49,742 nt of DNA, taken from positions 1 through 49,742 of the forward strand of contig JANXVF010000090.1 of assembly GCA_025351785.1 (NCBI GenBank), read 5' to 3'. Made by a program: the position numbers and the translations under genes. Source of the stretch: Flavobacterium sp. (GTDB taxonomy: Bacteria; Bacteroidota; Bacteroidia; Flavobacteriales; Flavobacteriaceae). Positions 20,454-30,895 of this stretch are shown here, in pieces. Below the pieces are notes generated by a model that saw only the letters and a program-made list of their open reading frames with translations, ran no database searches and was not told the origin of the DNA. Within the stretch, counting starts at the first letter, position 1. Every line of letters begins with the position of its first letter.

Positions 20454-21998
20454 ATGAATAACAAATTATTAATTTCTATTTTTTTTATAAATTTTGGTCT
20501 ATTTGCTCAAATATCTGAATCAAATTTAGATGATGTTGTAACCCGAACCATGAAAACTTTTAATGTTCCAGGCATAGCTGTGGCAATTGTAAAAGATGGA
20601 AAAATTATTATTTCAAAAGGATATGGGGTAACCAATATAAAAACTCAGCAAAAAGTAGACGGGAATACACTTTTTGGAATAGCATCAAATAGTAAAGCTT
20701 TTACAACTGCAGCTTTAGGAATACTTGTAGATGAAGGCAAACTAAATTGGGACGATAAGGTAACAAAATATATTCCTGAATTTAAAATGTACAACGATTA
20801 TGTTACTAATGAGTTTACAATAAGAGATTTATTAACACATCGAAGCGGACTCGGACTTGGTGCTGGCGATTTGATGATTTGGCCAGATGGACATAATTTT
20901 ACGCCAAAAGACATCATAAAAAATATTCATTATTTAAAACCTGTTGCACCTTTCAGAAGTAAATATGATTACGACAATCTTTTATATGTTATTGCTGGTG
21001 AAGTAATTGAGCGTATTTCAGGAACTACTTGGTGCGATTTTATTGAAGCAAGAATAATGAAACCTTTAATGATGAACCACAGCGCAGCTTCATTTTCACG
21101 ATTAAAAGATACTACAAACACAATTGTACCTCATGTACCTGTTGATGGAAAATTGCAAGTCATAAAACGCTATACAAATCATATTTTTGATGCTGCAGCA
21201 GGAATTTATGCCAGCACTAATGATTTAAGTTTGTGGGTAATTATGCAACTTCAAAACGGGAAATATGGCACCGAAAAACAAAACCATTTATTTACTGAAC
21301 AAGTACATGCCGAGATGTGGAAATCGCAAACCATTTTACCACTAGGAGTTATAAAACCCTACTCGACAAATTTTAAAAGTTATGGATTAGGATGGCAATT
21401 AACCGATATAAATGGACATTTACAAGTCTCGCACACGGGAGGTTTAGACGGAATCGTAACCCAAACAATTTTGTTTCCAGAAATGCAATTAGGAATTATT
21501 GTACTAACAAATCAGCAAAGTGGTTCTGCTTTTAATGCAATTTCAAATACTATAAAAGACAGTTATTTAGGGTTAAAAAATCCAGATCATGTAATAACTT
21601 TAAGTAGTGATAGAAAACAAAAAGAGGATAATGCAGATAAAATAACAAATGAAGTTTGGGAAACTGTAGCTAGAAATGGTAACGAAAAAAAATTGGTTAA
21701 TTTGAAAAAATATACAGGTACATATAATGATAATTGGTTTGGAGAAATTATACTGTCTGAAATAAAAGGCAAATTTTATTTTGCCTCTAAAAGATCTAAA
21801 CGATTAGCCGGTGAAGTCTTTTTTTATAAAAACGAAACTTTTGCTGTAAAATGGAATAATAGAAGTTATGGTGCTGATGCTTTTCTATTTTTTGATGATA
21901 ATAAAACAGAAATTAAAAATCATTTTACAATGAAAGCTATTTCTCCATTAACCGATTTTAGTTACGATTTTCAGGATTTAGATTTCAACAGAAATTAA
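20454..21998 (+). CDS. serine hydrolase of the beta-lactamase/penicillin-binding (class C-like) family with DUF3471-type C-terminus
   Basis: 514 residues with a signal peptide (MNNKLLISIFFINFGLFAQ). Catalytic motifs: SNSK (78-81, S-x-x-K), YDN (173-175, Y-x-N) and HTGG near residue 331. The first ~380 residues form the serine beta-lactamase-like fold; the last ~100 (starting near VNLKKYTGTYNDNWFGEI) resemble the DUF3471 beta-barrel often appended to these hydrolases. Expected to be periplasmic, acting on peptides, D-amino acid compounds or esters. True beta-lactamase activity should not be assumed from this fold. Confidence 0.9.
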   Translation: MNNKLLISIFFINFGLFAQISESNLDDVVTRTMKTFNVPGIAVAIVKDGKIIISKGYGVTNIKTQQKVDGNTLFGIASNSKAFTTAALGILVDEGKLNWDDKVTKYIPEFKMYNDYVTNEFTIRDLLTHRSGLGLGAGDLMIWPDGHNFTPKDIIKNIHYLKPVAPFRSKYDYDNLLYVIAGEVIERISGTTWCDFIEARIMKPLMMNHSAASFSRLKDTTNTIVPHVPVDGKLQVIKRYTNHIFDAAAGIYASTNDLSLWVIMQLQNGKYGTEKQNHLFTEQVHAEMWKSQTILPLGVIKPYSTNFKSYGLGWQLTDINGHLQVSHTGGLDGIVTQTILFPEMQLGIIVLTNQQSGSAFNAISNTIKDSYLGLKNPDHVITLSSDRKQKEDNADKITNEVWETVARNGNEKKLVNLKKYTGTYNDNWFGEIILSEIKGKFYFASKRSKRLAGEVFFYKNETFAVKWNNRSYGADAFLFFDDNKTEIKNHFTMKAISPLTDFSYDFQDLDFNRN

Positions 21999-22007
21999 AT
22001 TACAAAA

Positions 22008-23639
<1,632 letters not shown>

Positions 23640-23650
23640 TTAATTTGGTG

Positions 23651-23658
23651 CAAAAGTA
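23651..23658 (-). promoter_or_regulatory. candidate -7 promoter element of the ABC-F gene
   Basis: Minus strand TACTTTTG fits TAnnTTTG; no -33 TTG at normal spacing is evident. Confidence 0.4.
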
Positions 23659-23718
23659 GTTAAAAGTTTTGTTTTTTTTATAGGAGCTTATCTCATTATA
23701 GTTAGGAATAAAAATAAA

Positions 23719-23750
23719 AAAACTCTCAAAATAAAAATTAAGAGAGTTTT
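23719..23750 (-). terminator. intrinsic terminator after the glutathione peroxidase gene
   Basis: Arms AAAACTCTC (23719-23727) and GAGAGTTTT (23742-23750) with a 14-base loop, followed on the minus strand by a T-rich run. It lies 18 bases past the peroxidase stop. Confidence 0.75.
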
Positions 23751-23768
23751 AAAAATTTAAATTTTTTC

Positions 23769-24359
23769 TTATTTTGAAATCCAATCAACAATAGATGCAT
23801 CAGTAGGAAGCACTCGTGGCGCAATTACTTTATAAAGTTCTCCATTTTCATTGATCAAATATTTTTGAAAATTCCATTCTACATCGCTGTCTTGGAGTCC
23901 GTTTTTTGATTTTTGAGTCAAAAATTTATACACAGCGCACATATCGTTCCCTTTTACAGAAACCTTACTCATCATTGGAAACGTTACACCATAATTTTGC
24001 TGGCAAAAAGTTCCAATTTCTTTATCGGTTCCAGGTTCTTGAGAGGCAAAATTGTTTGCCGGAAACCCTACAATTACAAAATTTTTAGCTTTATATTTTT
24101 CATAAATAGCCTCTAAATCTTTATATTGAGGAGTTAATCCACATTGTGAAGCTGTGTTTACAACCAATATTTTTTTTCCTTTTAGTGTAGCAAAATCAAA
24201 ATCGTTACCTGCTAAATCTTTAACTTTAAATTGATAGATGTTTTGTTTTTCCATGGGTGTTTCGGTTTCAATTGTTGATGCGACTGCACTTTTTTGAGCA
24301 TTATTTTGACAACTTGAAAGCAAAATAATGTAACTAAATAATAACACTAATTTTTTCAT
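23769..24359 (-). CDS. glutathione peroxidase-like thiol peroxidase, predicted lipoprotein
   Basis: 196 residues. The N-terminus is a lipoprotein signal ending in LLSSC with lipidated Cys17, then a linker to about residue 38. The thioredoxin-fold peroxidase domain has VNTASQCGLTPQY (67-79) with peroxidatic Cys73, FPANNFASQEPG (99-110) with the conserved Gln107, a possible resolving Cys119 in GTFCQQ, and EWNFQKYLI (161-169) with Trp162-Asn163. The Cys form usually uses thioredoxin rather than glutathione as donor. Being tethered in the envelope it likely removes lipid or other peroxides there. Monocistronic, with its own terminator. Confidence 0.93.
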   Translation of the reverse strand: MKKLVLLFSYIILLSSCQNNAQKSAVASTIETETPMEKQNIYQFKVKDLAGNDFDFATLKGKKILVVNTASQCGLTPQYKDLEAIYEKYKAKNFVIVGFPANNFASQEPGTDKEIGTFCQQNYGVTFPMMSKVSVKGNDMCAVYKFLTQKSKNGLQDSDVEWNFQKYLINENGELYKVIAPRVLPTDASIVDWISK

Positions 24360-24682
24360 ATATTTTTTTTGTAAAATTACTATAATTGAATGTATTGGTA
24401 CTAAATTAATTTATATTTTTTTTAGATCAATCAATATTCTAAAAATATAATTTTATTATTCTGGAGAAAGTGATTGTTGTTTCTATTCAAAAACTTGACC
24501 AAGATGTTAATAATTATCAAAAAAAATAAACTTTTATATAGTAAAATGCCATACAATTGAAAACCAAACTTGTTGCTCCAAAAAAAATATGAAATAAGAG
24601 AATGTGTTGTATTTATAGTTTTTTTGGTTGTACTTTACTATCTTGCACTCCTTAAATTTGTATAACCTCACATATTTATAAA
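24360..24682. other. divergent intergenic region between the peroxidase and DUF349 genes
   Basis: 323 bases, AT-rich, without a credible open frame or RNA gene. The only recognised element is the promoter of the rightward gene at 24628-24660; no TAnnTTTG match was found for the leftward peroxidase gene. Confidence 0.6.
24628..24660 (+). promoter_or_regulatory. candidate promoter of the DUF349 gene
   Basis: TTG (24628-24630) and TAAATTTG (24653-24660) with 22 bases between, predicting transcription from about 24667 and a leader of only some 16 bases before the ATG at 24683. Confidence 0.55.
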
Positions 24683-26773
24683 ATGTTAGAAGAAAAGAAT
24701 GATAACCTGTTGGACAATCAAAATACAACAGATGGAAAAGAAAATGACTCAGTTAAAGACGACGCAACTGCTCAAATTGAGGAAACTAAAGTTGATGTTG
24801 AATCTGTTCAAGAAGTTATAATAACTCCTACAGAACCTACCGATGAATTGGTTGAAACTGATAATATAACCTCTGCTCTAGAAGAAATTGCACCTGAAAA
24901 GGTAATCGAATTAACTGACAATCAAGTTGCTGATGATTCTATAGAAATTCAAAATCCGCAAGTTGATGTAATGGACGAAATTTCTAGTTCAAATGCAGCA
25001 GAAAGCGAAGATGAAACTCTAAAGGCTAGACATGATATTCCAATGGAGGATTATGAAGCTATGACCATGGAAGATTTGCTTGAATCGCTTGAAAAAATTG
25101 TGGTTGTAGACAAAGTAATGTCTGTTAGAGAACATGTTGAGGAAATAAAAAAAGCCTTTCTTTCGAAATATTATCATTTTATAGATGAAAAAAAGGATGC
25201 GTTTTATGCTGAAAATCCAGATACTAAAGAAGATTTTCAGTATCAATCACCTCTAAAATCAAAATTTGATACGTTATATTCTAATTATAGAGATAAAAAA
25301 AATACACATTTTAAATCGTTGCAAACAAACCTGCAACAAAATTTAGAAAATCGTTTATCGCTAGTAGAGGAATTGAAAAATTTAATTCATTCCCCAGAAA
25401 ATATTACAGCATCTTTAAAACAACTTAACGATATTAGAGAACGCTGGAAAATTGCAGGAGCTATTCCAAAAGATAAATACAATCATGTCTGGAATAACTA
25501 TCATTTTCACATAGAAAATTTTTATGATTTTTTACATTTAGATAGAGAAGCGCGAGATATTGATTTTAAACACAATTTAGATTTAAAATTGAAAATTATA
25601 GCTCGTGTAGAAGAGTTAGTTTCCGACCCAGACTCTAACAAAGCGTTTAGAGAGTTACAAGATTTACATAAAATCTGGAAAGAAGACATTGGTCCCGTAT
25701 CTAGAGATAATAGAGAAATTATTTGGAAACGTTTTAGCGAATTGACTAAGCAAATGCATGACCAACGCGAAGCTTATTATGAAGGTTTTAGAGCCGTTGA
25801 AACTGAAAATTTAGTCATTAAAAACACTATTATTGAACAACTAATTTTGTTGTCTAAAGAAAGTGTTAATTCGCACCAAGCGTGGCTCAACCAAATTGTG
25901 AAAGTCGAAGCATTGCGCGATGAATTTTTTAAAACAGGTAAAGTGCCAAGCGATGTAAACGAAGCCACTTGGAGTAGTTTTAAAACTGCAGTTAAAGATT
26001 TTAATGTGTTGAAAAATTTATTTTACAAGGACATTAAAAAAGATCAAAACGATAATTTAATAAAAAAACAAGCATTAGTTGCAAAAGCAAACGAACTTAA
26101 AGAAAGTGATGATTTTGTTGGAACTACAGCATTGATGAAGCAAATTCAAGAAGATTGGAAACAAATAGGTCATGTTCCTAGAAAATTTTCAGATCAGCTG
26201 TGGGTAGAATTTAGAGGCGCTTGTAACCATTATTTTGAGCGTTTAAAAAACAGTAAAAAAGAAGAAGATGGCGAAGAGGTTGCTGCTTTTGAAAAGAAAA
26301 AAGAATATTTAGAAACGTTGAAGAGTTTTGAATTAACTGGCGAACACAAACCAGATTTAGATGCTATAAAACTTCATATCGAAACCTGGAAAAGTTTGGG
26401 TAGAGTACCATTTAACAGAAGGCATATTGAAGGAAAGTTCAATAAAATATTAGATTTATTATTTGAAAAGTTGAGTTTGAGCAAAAAAGATACTGAAAAG
26501 ATGCGTTTTGCAAATAAACTAGAAAACCTAAGTGATGATTCTCGAAAATTAGACGGTGAAAAAACATTTATAATGCGAAAAATTGAAGAAGTCAAAAGTG
26601 AAATTTTTCAATTAGAAAATAACATTCAGTTTTTTCAAAACACAAAAAATGCCAAGAAAGAAAATTCAATAGTTACCGAAGTTAGAAAAACTATCGCAGG
26701 TCACAAAGAGGAACTCGAAACTTGGAAAGATAAATTGAAACAAATTAGAGAATTGAACAAAACAGAAAATTAA
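24683..26773 (+). CDS. DUF349 domain-containing protein
   Basis: 696 residues, cytoplasmic. Residues 1 to about 115 are acidic and low-complexity (rich in Glu, Asp, Thr), probably disordered. From about 130 on there are several copies of a helical repeat with the recurring pattern 'I...WK..G.(I/V)P(R/K)....(L/I)W..F....(D/N).F', e.g. RERWKIAGAIPKDKYNHVWN, KIWKEDIGPVSRDNREIIWK, EDWKQIGHVPRKFSDQLWVE and ETWKSLGRVPFNRRHIEGKF; this is DUF349. The C-terminal ~90 residues are a charged coiled coil. Function unknown in general. It lies directly upstream of the trp promoter with no terminator seen between. Confidence 0.9.
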   Translation: MLEEKNDNLLDNQNTTDGKENDSVKDDATAQIEETKVDVESVQEVIITPTEPTDELVETDNITSALEEIAPEKVIELTDNQVADDSIEIQNPQVDVMDEISSSNAAESEDETLKARHDIPMEDYEAMTMEDLLESLEKIVVVDKVMSVREHVEEIKKAFLSKYYHFIDEKKDAFYAENPDTKEDFQYQSPLKSKFDTLYSNYRDKKNTHFKSLQTNLQQNLENRLSLVEELKNLIHSPENITASLKQLNDIRERWKIAGAIPKDKYNHVWNNYHFHIENFYDFLHLDREARDIDFKHNLDLKLKIIARVEELVSDPDSNKAFRELQDLHKIWKEDIGPVSRDNREIIWKRFSELTKQMHDQREAYYEGFRAVETENLVIKNTIIEQLILLSKESVNSHQAWLNQIVKVEALRDEFFKTGKVPSDVNEATWSSFKTAVKDFNVLKNLFYKDIKKDQNDNLIKKQALVAKANELKESDDFVGTTALMKQIQEDWKQIGHVPRKFSDQLWVEFRGACNHYFERLKNSKKEEDGEEVAAFEKKKEYLETLKSFELTGEHKPDLDAIKLHIETWKSLGRVPFNRRHIEGKFNKILDLLFEKLSLSKKDTEKMRFANKLENLSDDSRKLDGEKTFIMRKIEEVKSEIFQLENNIQFFQNTKNAKKENSIVTEVRKTIAGHKEELETWKDKLKQIRELNKTEN

Positions 26774-26807
26774 AATTAAAATTTATTTATTTTTAAATAA
26801 CAATTAC

Positions 26808-26815
26808 TACATTTG
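26808..26815 (+). promoter_or_regulatory. candidate -7 promoter element of the trp operon
   Basis: TACATTTG fits TAnnTTTG and predicts transcription from about 26822, which places the leader-peptide ATG about 11 bases into the transcript. No -33 TTG at standard spacing. Confidence 0.6.
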
Positions 26816-26832
26816 TAATTCATAAAAATATT

Positions 26833-26889
26833 ATGTACAACATTTTGAAAAATACCTGTTGGTGGAATAATTTACGTCAAACGTCGTGA
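26833..26889 (+). CDS. trp operon leader peptide (18 residues, tandem Trp codons)
   Basis: ATG-to-TGA mini-ORF reading MYNILKNTCWWNNLRQTS. Trp codons 10 and 11 are adjacent TGG TGG at 26860-26865. It lies between the predicted start of transcription and a strong intrinsic terminator, just upstream of trpEGDCFBA: the arrangement of a ribosome-mediated attenuator. Starved of charged Trp-tRNA the ribosome would stall on the WW pair. Too short for ordinary ORF calling. Gene symbol trpL would be by analogy only. Confidence 0.85.
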   Translation: MYNILKNTCWWNNLRQTS

Positions 26890-26961
26890 AATAGTCTAGC
26901 ATTGGTATAATTTAAAAACCAAAAATATAAAGGACTTGTCATCACGGCAAGTCCTTTTTTT
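26885..26961 (+). promoter_or_regulatory. trp attenuator: antiterminator and terminator
   Basis: The terminator pairs 26930-26940 with 26946-26956 (AAGGACTTGTC with GGCAAGTCCTT, one G-U pair), loop ATCAC, then seven T (26955-26961). A competing fold can be drawn: CGTGA (26885-26889) with TCACG (26942-26946), AGTCT (26893-26897) with GGACT (26932-26936), and TTGGT (26902-26906) with ACCAA (26918-26922), nested. The 5' strand of this antiterminator overlaps the leader stop codon (26887-26889), so a ribosome reaching the stop would block it and allow termination, while one stalled at 26860-26865 would leave it free. The terminator is clear; the antiterminator is inferred and not very stable. Confidence 0.8.
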
Positions 26962-27032
26962 GTCAGAATTATTTCAGAATCTTAACAAAATAGCATTGTC
27001 ATCGTGAACGCTATTGAAAGAATTAAATTAAA

Positions 27033-28439
27033 ATGAAAATGAAAACATTCAAACTAAATACAAACCACAAGCAAATCCTAGCCGATACAATCACACCTGT
27101 GAGTATTTATCTCAAACTGCGTGATAAATTTCCAAATAGTTTATTGCTCGAAAGTTCAGATTATCATGCTAACGACAATAGTTTTTCTTACATCTGTTGC
27201 AACCCAATTGCATCTATAAAGATTGAAAATGATAGCATTACAAAACAATTTCCAGATAATACATTTGAGATACTAAAAATTGAAAGTACAATAAGTGTAG
27301 CTAATGAAATTCAAAAATTTGCCTCACAATTTGAATCTAATAATGAAAGTTTTAAATTTATAACTAACGGTCTATTTGGCTATATAAATTATGATGCAGT
27401 TCGCTATTTTGAGAAAACAACGATAACAAAAAAACCAAATTCAAACGAAACACCTGATATTTTTTATGCCATCTATCAGAATATAATCGCCATAAATCAT
27501 TTTAAAAATGAAGCTTTTATTTTTTGTAATGCATTTGAATCAGTAAATAATATTGACGAAATCGCACAATTATTACAATCTAAAAACTTTGCTACTTATA
27601 CATTTAAAAAAGAAGGCAAAAAAACTTCAAATTGTTCTGATTCTGAATTTAAATCGAATGTTTCTTTAGCAAAAAAGCATTGCAAACGAGGAAATGTTTT
27701 TCAATTAGTACTTTCTAAACGATTTTCTCAAAAATTTAAAGGCGATGAGTTTAATGTTTATCGAGCGTTGCGAAGTATCAATCCTTCTCCTTATTTATTC
27801 TTTTTCGATTACGGAAATTTCAAAATATTTGGTTCATCACCCGAAGCGCAATTGATAATTAAAGACCGAGTTGCCGAAATCCATCCAATTGCTGGAACAT
27901 TTAAACGTTCAGGAAATGATGAACAAGATGCCATTTTTGCCAAACAATTATCCGAAGACAGTAAAGAAAATAGCGAACACGTTATGCTTGTAGATTTGGC
28001 AAGAAACGATTTAAGCCGAAACGGAAACCATGTCAAAATTGAAAAATACCGCGAAGTGCAATTTTTTTCGCACGTAATTCACTTGGTTTCCAAAGTTACT
28101 AGTATATTATTTCCATCCATAAATTCAATGCAAGTTGTAGCAGACACATTTCCAGCAGGAACATTATCGGGAGCGCCAAAACACAAAGCTATGGAATTAA
28201 TCAACAAAATTGAATCTACAAATCGAGGATTTTATGGCGGAGCAATAGGTTTTATGGATTTCAAAGGCAATTTTAATCACGCAATTATGATACGAACTTT
28301 TTTAAGTAAAAATCATACTTTGCATTATCAAGCAGGTGCAGGAATTGTAGAAAGTTCAGATGAAGAAAACGAATTGAATGAAGTATATAATAAACTTGGT
28401 GCATTAGATAAAGCTCTAGAGCTAGCCGAAGAAATTTAA
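27033..28439 (+). CDS. trpE: anthranilate synthase component I
   Basis: 468 residues; converts chorismate (with ammonia supplied by TrpG) to anthranilate. The chorismate-binding fold shows FFFDYGNFKIFGSSPEAQL, EIHPIAGTFKRSGNDEQDA, HVMLVDLARNDLSRNG, FPAGTLSGAPKHKAMELI and GGAIGFMDFKGNFNHAIMIR. The N-terminal domain contains LLESSDYH (about 35-42), the region of the Trp feedback site (LLES) in TrpE proteins, so end-product inhibition is likely. Two possible ATGs (27033 and 27039) differ by two codons. First gene of the trp operon, preceded by the attenuator. Confidence 0.96.
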   Translation: MKMKTFKLNTNHKQILADTITPVSIYLKLRDKFPNSLLLESSDYHANDNSFSYICCNPIASIKIENDSITKQFPDNTFEILKIESTISVANEIQKFASQFESNNESFKFITNGLFGYINYDAVRYFEKTTITKKPNSNETPDIFYAIYQNIIAINHFKNEAFIFCNAFESVNNIDEIAQLLQSKNFATYTFKKEGKKTSNCSDSEFKSNVSLAKKHCKRGNVFQLVLSKRFSQKFKGDEFNVYRALRSINPSPYLFFFDYGNFKIFGSSPEAQLIIKDRVAEIHPIAGTFKRSGNDEQDAIFAKQLSEDSKENSEHVMLVDLARNDLSRNGNHVKIEKYREVQFFSHVIHLVSKVTSILFPSINSMQVVADTFPAGTLSGAPKHKAMELINKIESTNRGFYGGAIGFMDFKGNFNHAIMIRTFLSKNHTLHYQAGAGIVESSDEENELNEVYNKLGALDKALELAEEI

Positions 28440-28483
28440 AAAATAAACTTTACAACATAATGCCATTATATAAACTTTAAAAA

Positions 28484-29053
28484 ATGAAAAACATACTTAT
28501 AATAGACAATTACGACAGCTTTACCTACAATTTAGTTCACTATTTAGAAGATTTAAACTGTAAAGTAACCGTTTTTAGAAACGACGAATTTGAGTTGGAT
28601 GAATTGCAAAAATATGATAAAATTTTACTTTCGCCTGGACCAGGAATTCCGGATGAAGCTGGTTTACTAAAAGCTGTAATTCAAAAATATGCTCCAAATA
28701 AATGCATTTTGGGAGTTTGTTTGGGTCAACAAGCGATCGGAGAAGTGTTTGGCGGAAGCCTAACCAATCTTGAAAAAGTATATCATGGAGTTGCCAGTAA
28801 AATTAAAATTGTAGTAACCGATGAATCGCTTTTTAATGGTTTAGAAAACGAAATTGAAGTAGGTCGTTATCATTCGTGGGTGATTTCTAAAGATAATTTT
28901 CCTGCTGATTTAGAAATAACTTCTGTGGATGCAAATGGAGAAATAATGTCTATAAGACATAAAAAATATGATGTAAAAGGCGTTCAATTTCACCCAGAAA
29001 GCATCTTAACTCCAAATGGAAAACAGATTTTAGAAAATTGGGTAAATCTATAA
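28484..29053 (+). CDS. trpG: anthranilate synthase component II (glutamine amidotransferase)
   Basis: 189 residues, class I glutamine amidotransferase. Triad visible: nucleophile Cys in ILGVCLGQQAIGE (about 75-87), and His-Glu in GVQFHPESILTPNG near the C-terminus; the oxyanion loop is LSPGPGIPDE. It releases ammonia from glutamine for TrpE. Stand-alone protein, not fused to TrpD as in enterobacteria. PabA could serve both pathways, but its position between trpE and trpD settles the primary role. 44 bases after trpE. Confidence 0.96.
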   Translation: MKNILIIDNYDSFTYNLVHYLEDLNCKVTVFRNDEFELDELQKYDKILLSPGPGIPDEAGLLKAVIQKYAPNKCILGVCLGQQAIGEVFGGSLTNLEKVYHGVASKIKIVVTDESLFNGLENEIEVGRYHSWVISKDNFPADLEITSVDANGEIMSIRHKKYDVKGVQFHPESILTPNGKQILENWVNL

Positions 29054-29113
29054 CAAACTCAAAATTCAAGTTCAATTAAAAACAGAATGAAATTTATCGT
29101 TCATTATAATATT

Positions 29114-30106
29114 ATGAAAAAAATACTAAACCGATTAATAAATCACGAAATTTTAACCAAAGAAGAAGCTAAATCCATCTTGGTAGATATCTCTAAAGCG
29201 CAATTTAATATGAGTCAAATTGCTTCCTTTTTGACGGTTTATATGATGCGAAGTATAACTATTGAAGAACTCGCAGGCTTTCGTGAAGCACTTCTAGAAT
29301 TGTGTATTCCTATAGATTTTTCCCAATATAATACTATTGATTTATGCGGCACTGGTGGCGATGGAAAAAATACATTCAATATTTCAACACTTGCCTCATT
29401 TGTAGTAGCTGGAACTGGAATAAAAGTTGCCAAACACGGAAATTATGGTGTTTCTTCTATTTCTGGATCAAGTAATGTGATGGAAAGTTTGGGAATCAAA
29501 TTAAGTTCAGAAAACGATTTTGTTCAAAGAAGCATTGACAAAGCAAATATTGCCATTCTTCACGCGCCATTATTTCATCCAGCGATGAAAAATGTAGGTC
29601 CAATTCGTAAAGAGCTTGGTGTTAAAACGTTTTTTAATATACTTGGTCCAATGGTAAATCCGTCGTTTCCAAAGAATCAAGTGATAGGAGTTTTCAGCCT
29701 CGAGCTAGCAAGAATGTATAGTTATTTATATGAAAATACCGATACCAATTTTTGCATTTTACACGGATTAGATGGTTTTGATGAAATTTCGTTAACCGAT
29801 GAAACCAAAATCATATCAAAAAATAATGAATTCATTTTAAAACCTGAAAATTTCAATTTGCAAAAACAAGAATTACATCAAATAAAAGGTGGCGAAACTA
29901 TTGATGAATCTGCTTCAATTTTCTATAATGTAATTTCAGGAAAAGGAACAAATGAACAGAATAATGTTGTTTGTGCCAATGCTGGAGTGGCAATTGCAAC
30001 AGTTGAAAATAGTTCAATTTTGGATGGTTTTTCTAAAGCAAAAGAAAGTTTATTAGGGGGAAAAGCGTTAGAAAAACTAAAAATTTTACAGGAATTAAGC
30101 AAATAA
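29114..30106 (+). CDS. trpD: anthranilate phosphoribosyltransferase
   Basis: 330 residues from the ATG at 29114 (MKKILNRLINHEILTKEEA), which gives the standard family start; an in-frame ATG at 29087 would add nine residues and is less likely. Motifs: DLCGTGGDGKNTFNIST (PRPP-binding), VAKHGNYGVSS, LHAPLFHPAMKNVGPIRKELGVKTFFNILGPMVNP (anthranilate site). Transfers the phosphoribosyl group of PRPP to anthranilate. 60 bases after trpG and 3 bases before trpC. Confidence 0.96.
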   Translation: MKKILNRLINHEILTKEEAKSILVDISKAQFNMSQIASFLTVYMMRSITIEELAGFREALLELCIPIDFSQYNTIDLCGTGGDGKNTFNISTLASFVVAGTGIKVAKHGNYGVSSISGSSNVMESLGIKLSSENDFVQRSIDKANIAILHAPLFHPAMKNVGPIRKELGVKTFFNILGPMVNPSFPKNQVIGVFSLELARMYSYLYENTDTNFCILHGLDGFDEISLTDETKIISKNNEFILKPENFNLQKQELHQIKGGETIDESASIFYNVISGKGTNEQNNVVCANAGVAIATVENSSILDGFSKAKESLLGGKALEKLKILQELSK

Positions 30107-30109
30107 AAT

Positions 30110-30895
30110 ATGAACATACTTGACAAAATAATTGTAGACAAAAGACGAGAAGTATTGCTGAAGAAATCAATAATTCCAGCATCACAATTAGAAAATTCAG
30201 TACTTTTCGATAGCAAAACCATTTCTTTAAGCAAAAGTTTACGTGCAAGTTCAACTGGTATTATTGCCGAACATAAACGCCGTTCACCATCTAAAGCAGA
30301 AATAAATTACAATTTCAGTGTTGAAGAAGTTGTTAAAGGATATGAAAATGCTGGTGTTTGTGGCATTTCGGTTTTAACCGATGGAAAATATTTTGGTGGT
30401 TCATTAGACGATTTATTGTTGGCACGAGCAACTGTAAATATACCGTTATTGCGAAAAGAGTTCATTATTGACGAATATCAATTACTGGAAGCAAAAGCAT
30501 TTGGTGCAGATGCTGTTTTATTAATCGCATCGGTTTTAACTCGAGCAGAAATTAAGAAATTTTCTGAATTTGCTCAATCTTTAGCCTTAGAAGTTTTATT
30601 AGAAATTCATGACGAATCAGAACTTGAAAAATCAATTATGCCAAGTTTAAATATTATCGGAGTAAATAATAGAAGCCTTAAAACTTTTGAAGTTAACTTG
30701 AAAAATAGTTTCAATTTAGCCTCAAAAATTCCGAATCAATTTATAAAAATATCCGAAAGCGGAATCTCAAGTATAAATTCGATTAAAGAGCTTCAAAAAT
30801 ATGATTATCAGGGTTTTTTGATCGGAGAAAAATTTATGAAAACTGAAAATGCTGGATTTGAAGCTACTAAATTTATAAACAATTTAAAGCTATGA
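30110..30895 (+). CDS. trpC: indole-3-glycerol phosphate synthase
   Basis: 261 residues, TIM barrel. Motifs: IIAEHKRRSPSKAEIN with the catalytic Lys, GISVLTDGKYFGGSLDDL, LLRKEFIIDEYQLLEAKAFGADAVLLI, GVNNRSLKTFEVNL, and ISESGISS. Catalyses decarboxylating ring closure of CdRP to indole-3-glycerol phosphate. Separate from trpF, unlike the E. coli fusion. Its stop overlaps the trpF start by four bases (ATGA, 30892-30895). Confidence 0.96.
   Translation: MNILDKIIVDKRREVLLKKSIIPASQLENSVLFDSKTISLSKSLRASSTGIIAEHKRRSPSKAEINYNFSVEEVVKGYENAGVCGISVLTDGKYFGGSLDDLLLARATVNIPLLRKEFIIDEYQLLEAKAFGADAVLLIASVLTRAEIKKFSEFAQSLALEVLLEIHDESELEKSIMPSLNIIGVNNRSLKTFEVNLKNSFNLASKIPNQFIKISESGISSINSIKELQKYDYQGFLIGEKFMKTENAGFEATKFINNLKL

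Noticed and set aside
20454..21998. Beta-lactamase resistance gene
   Set aside because: The S-x-x-K/Y-x-N/H-T-G fold is shared by many esterases and peptidases; the DUF3471-like tail argues against a dedicated beta-lactamase.
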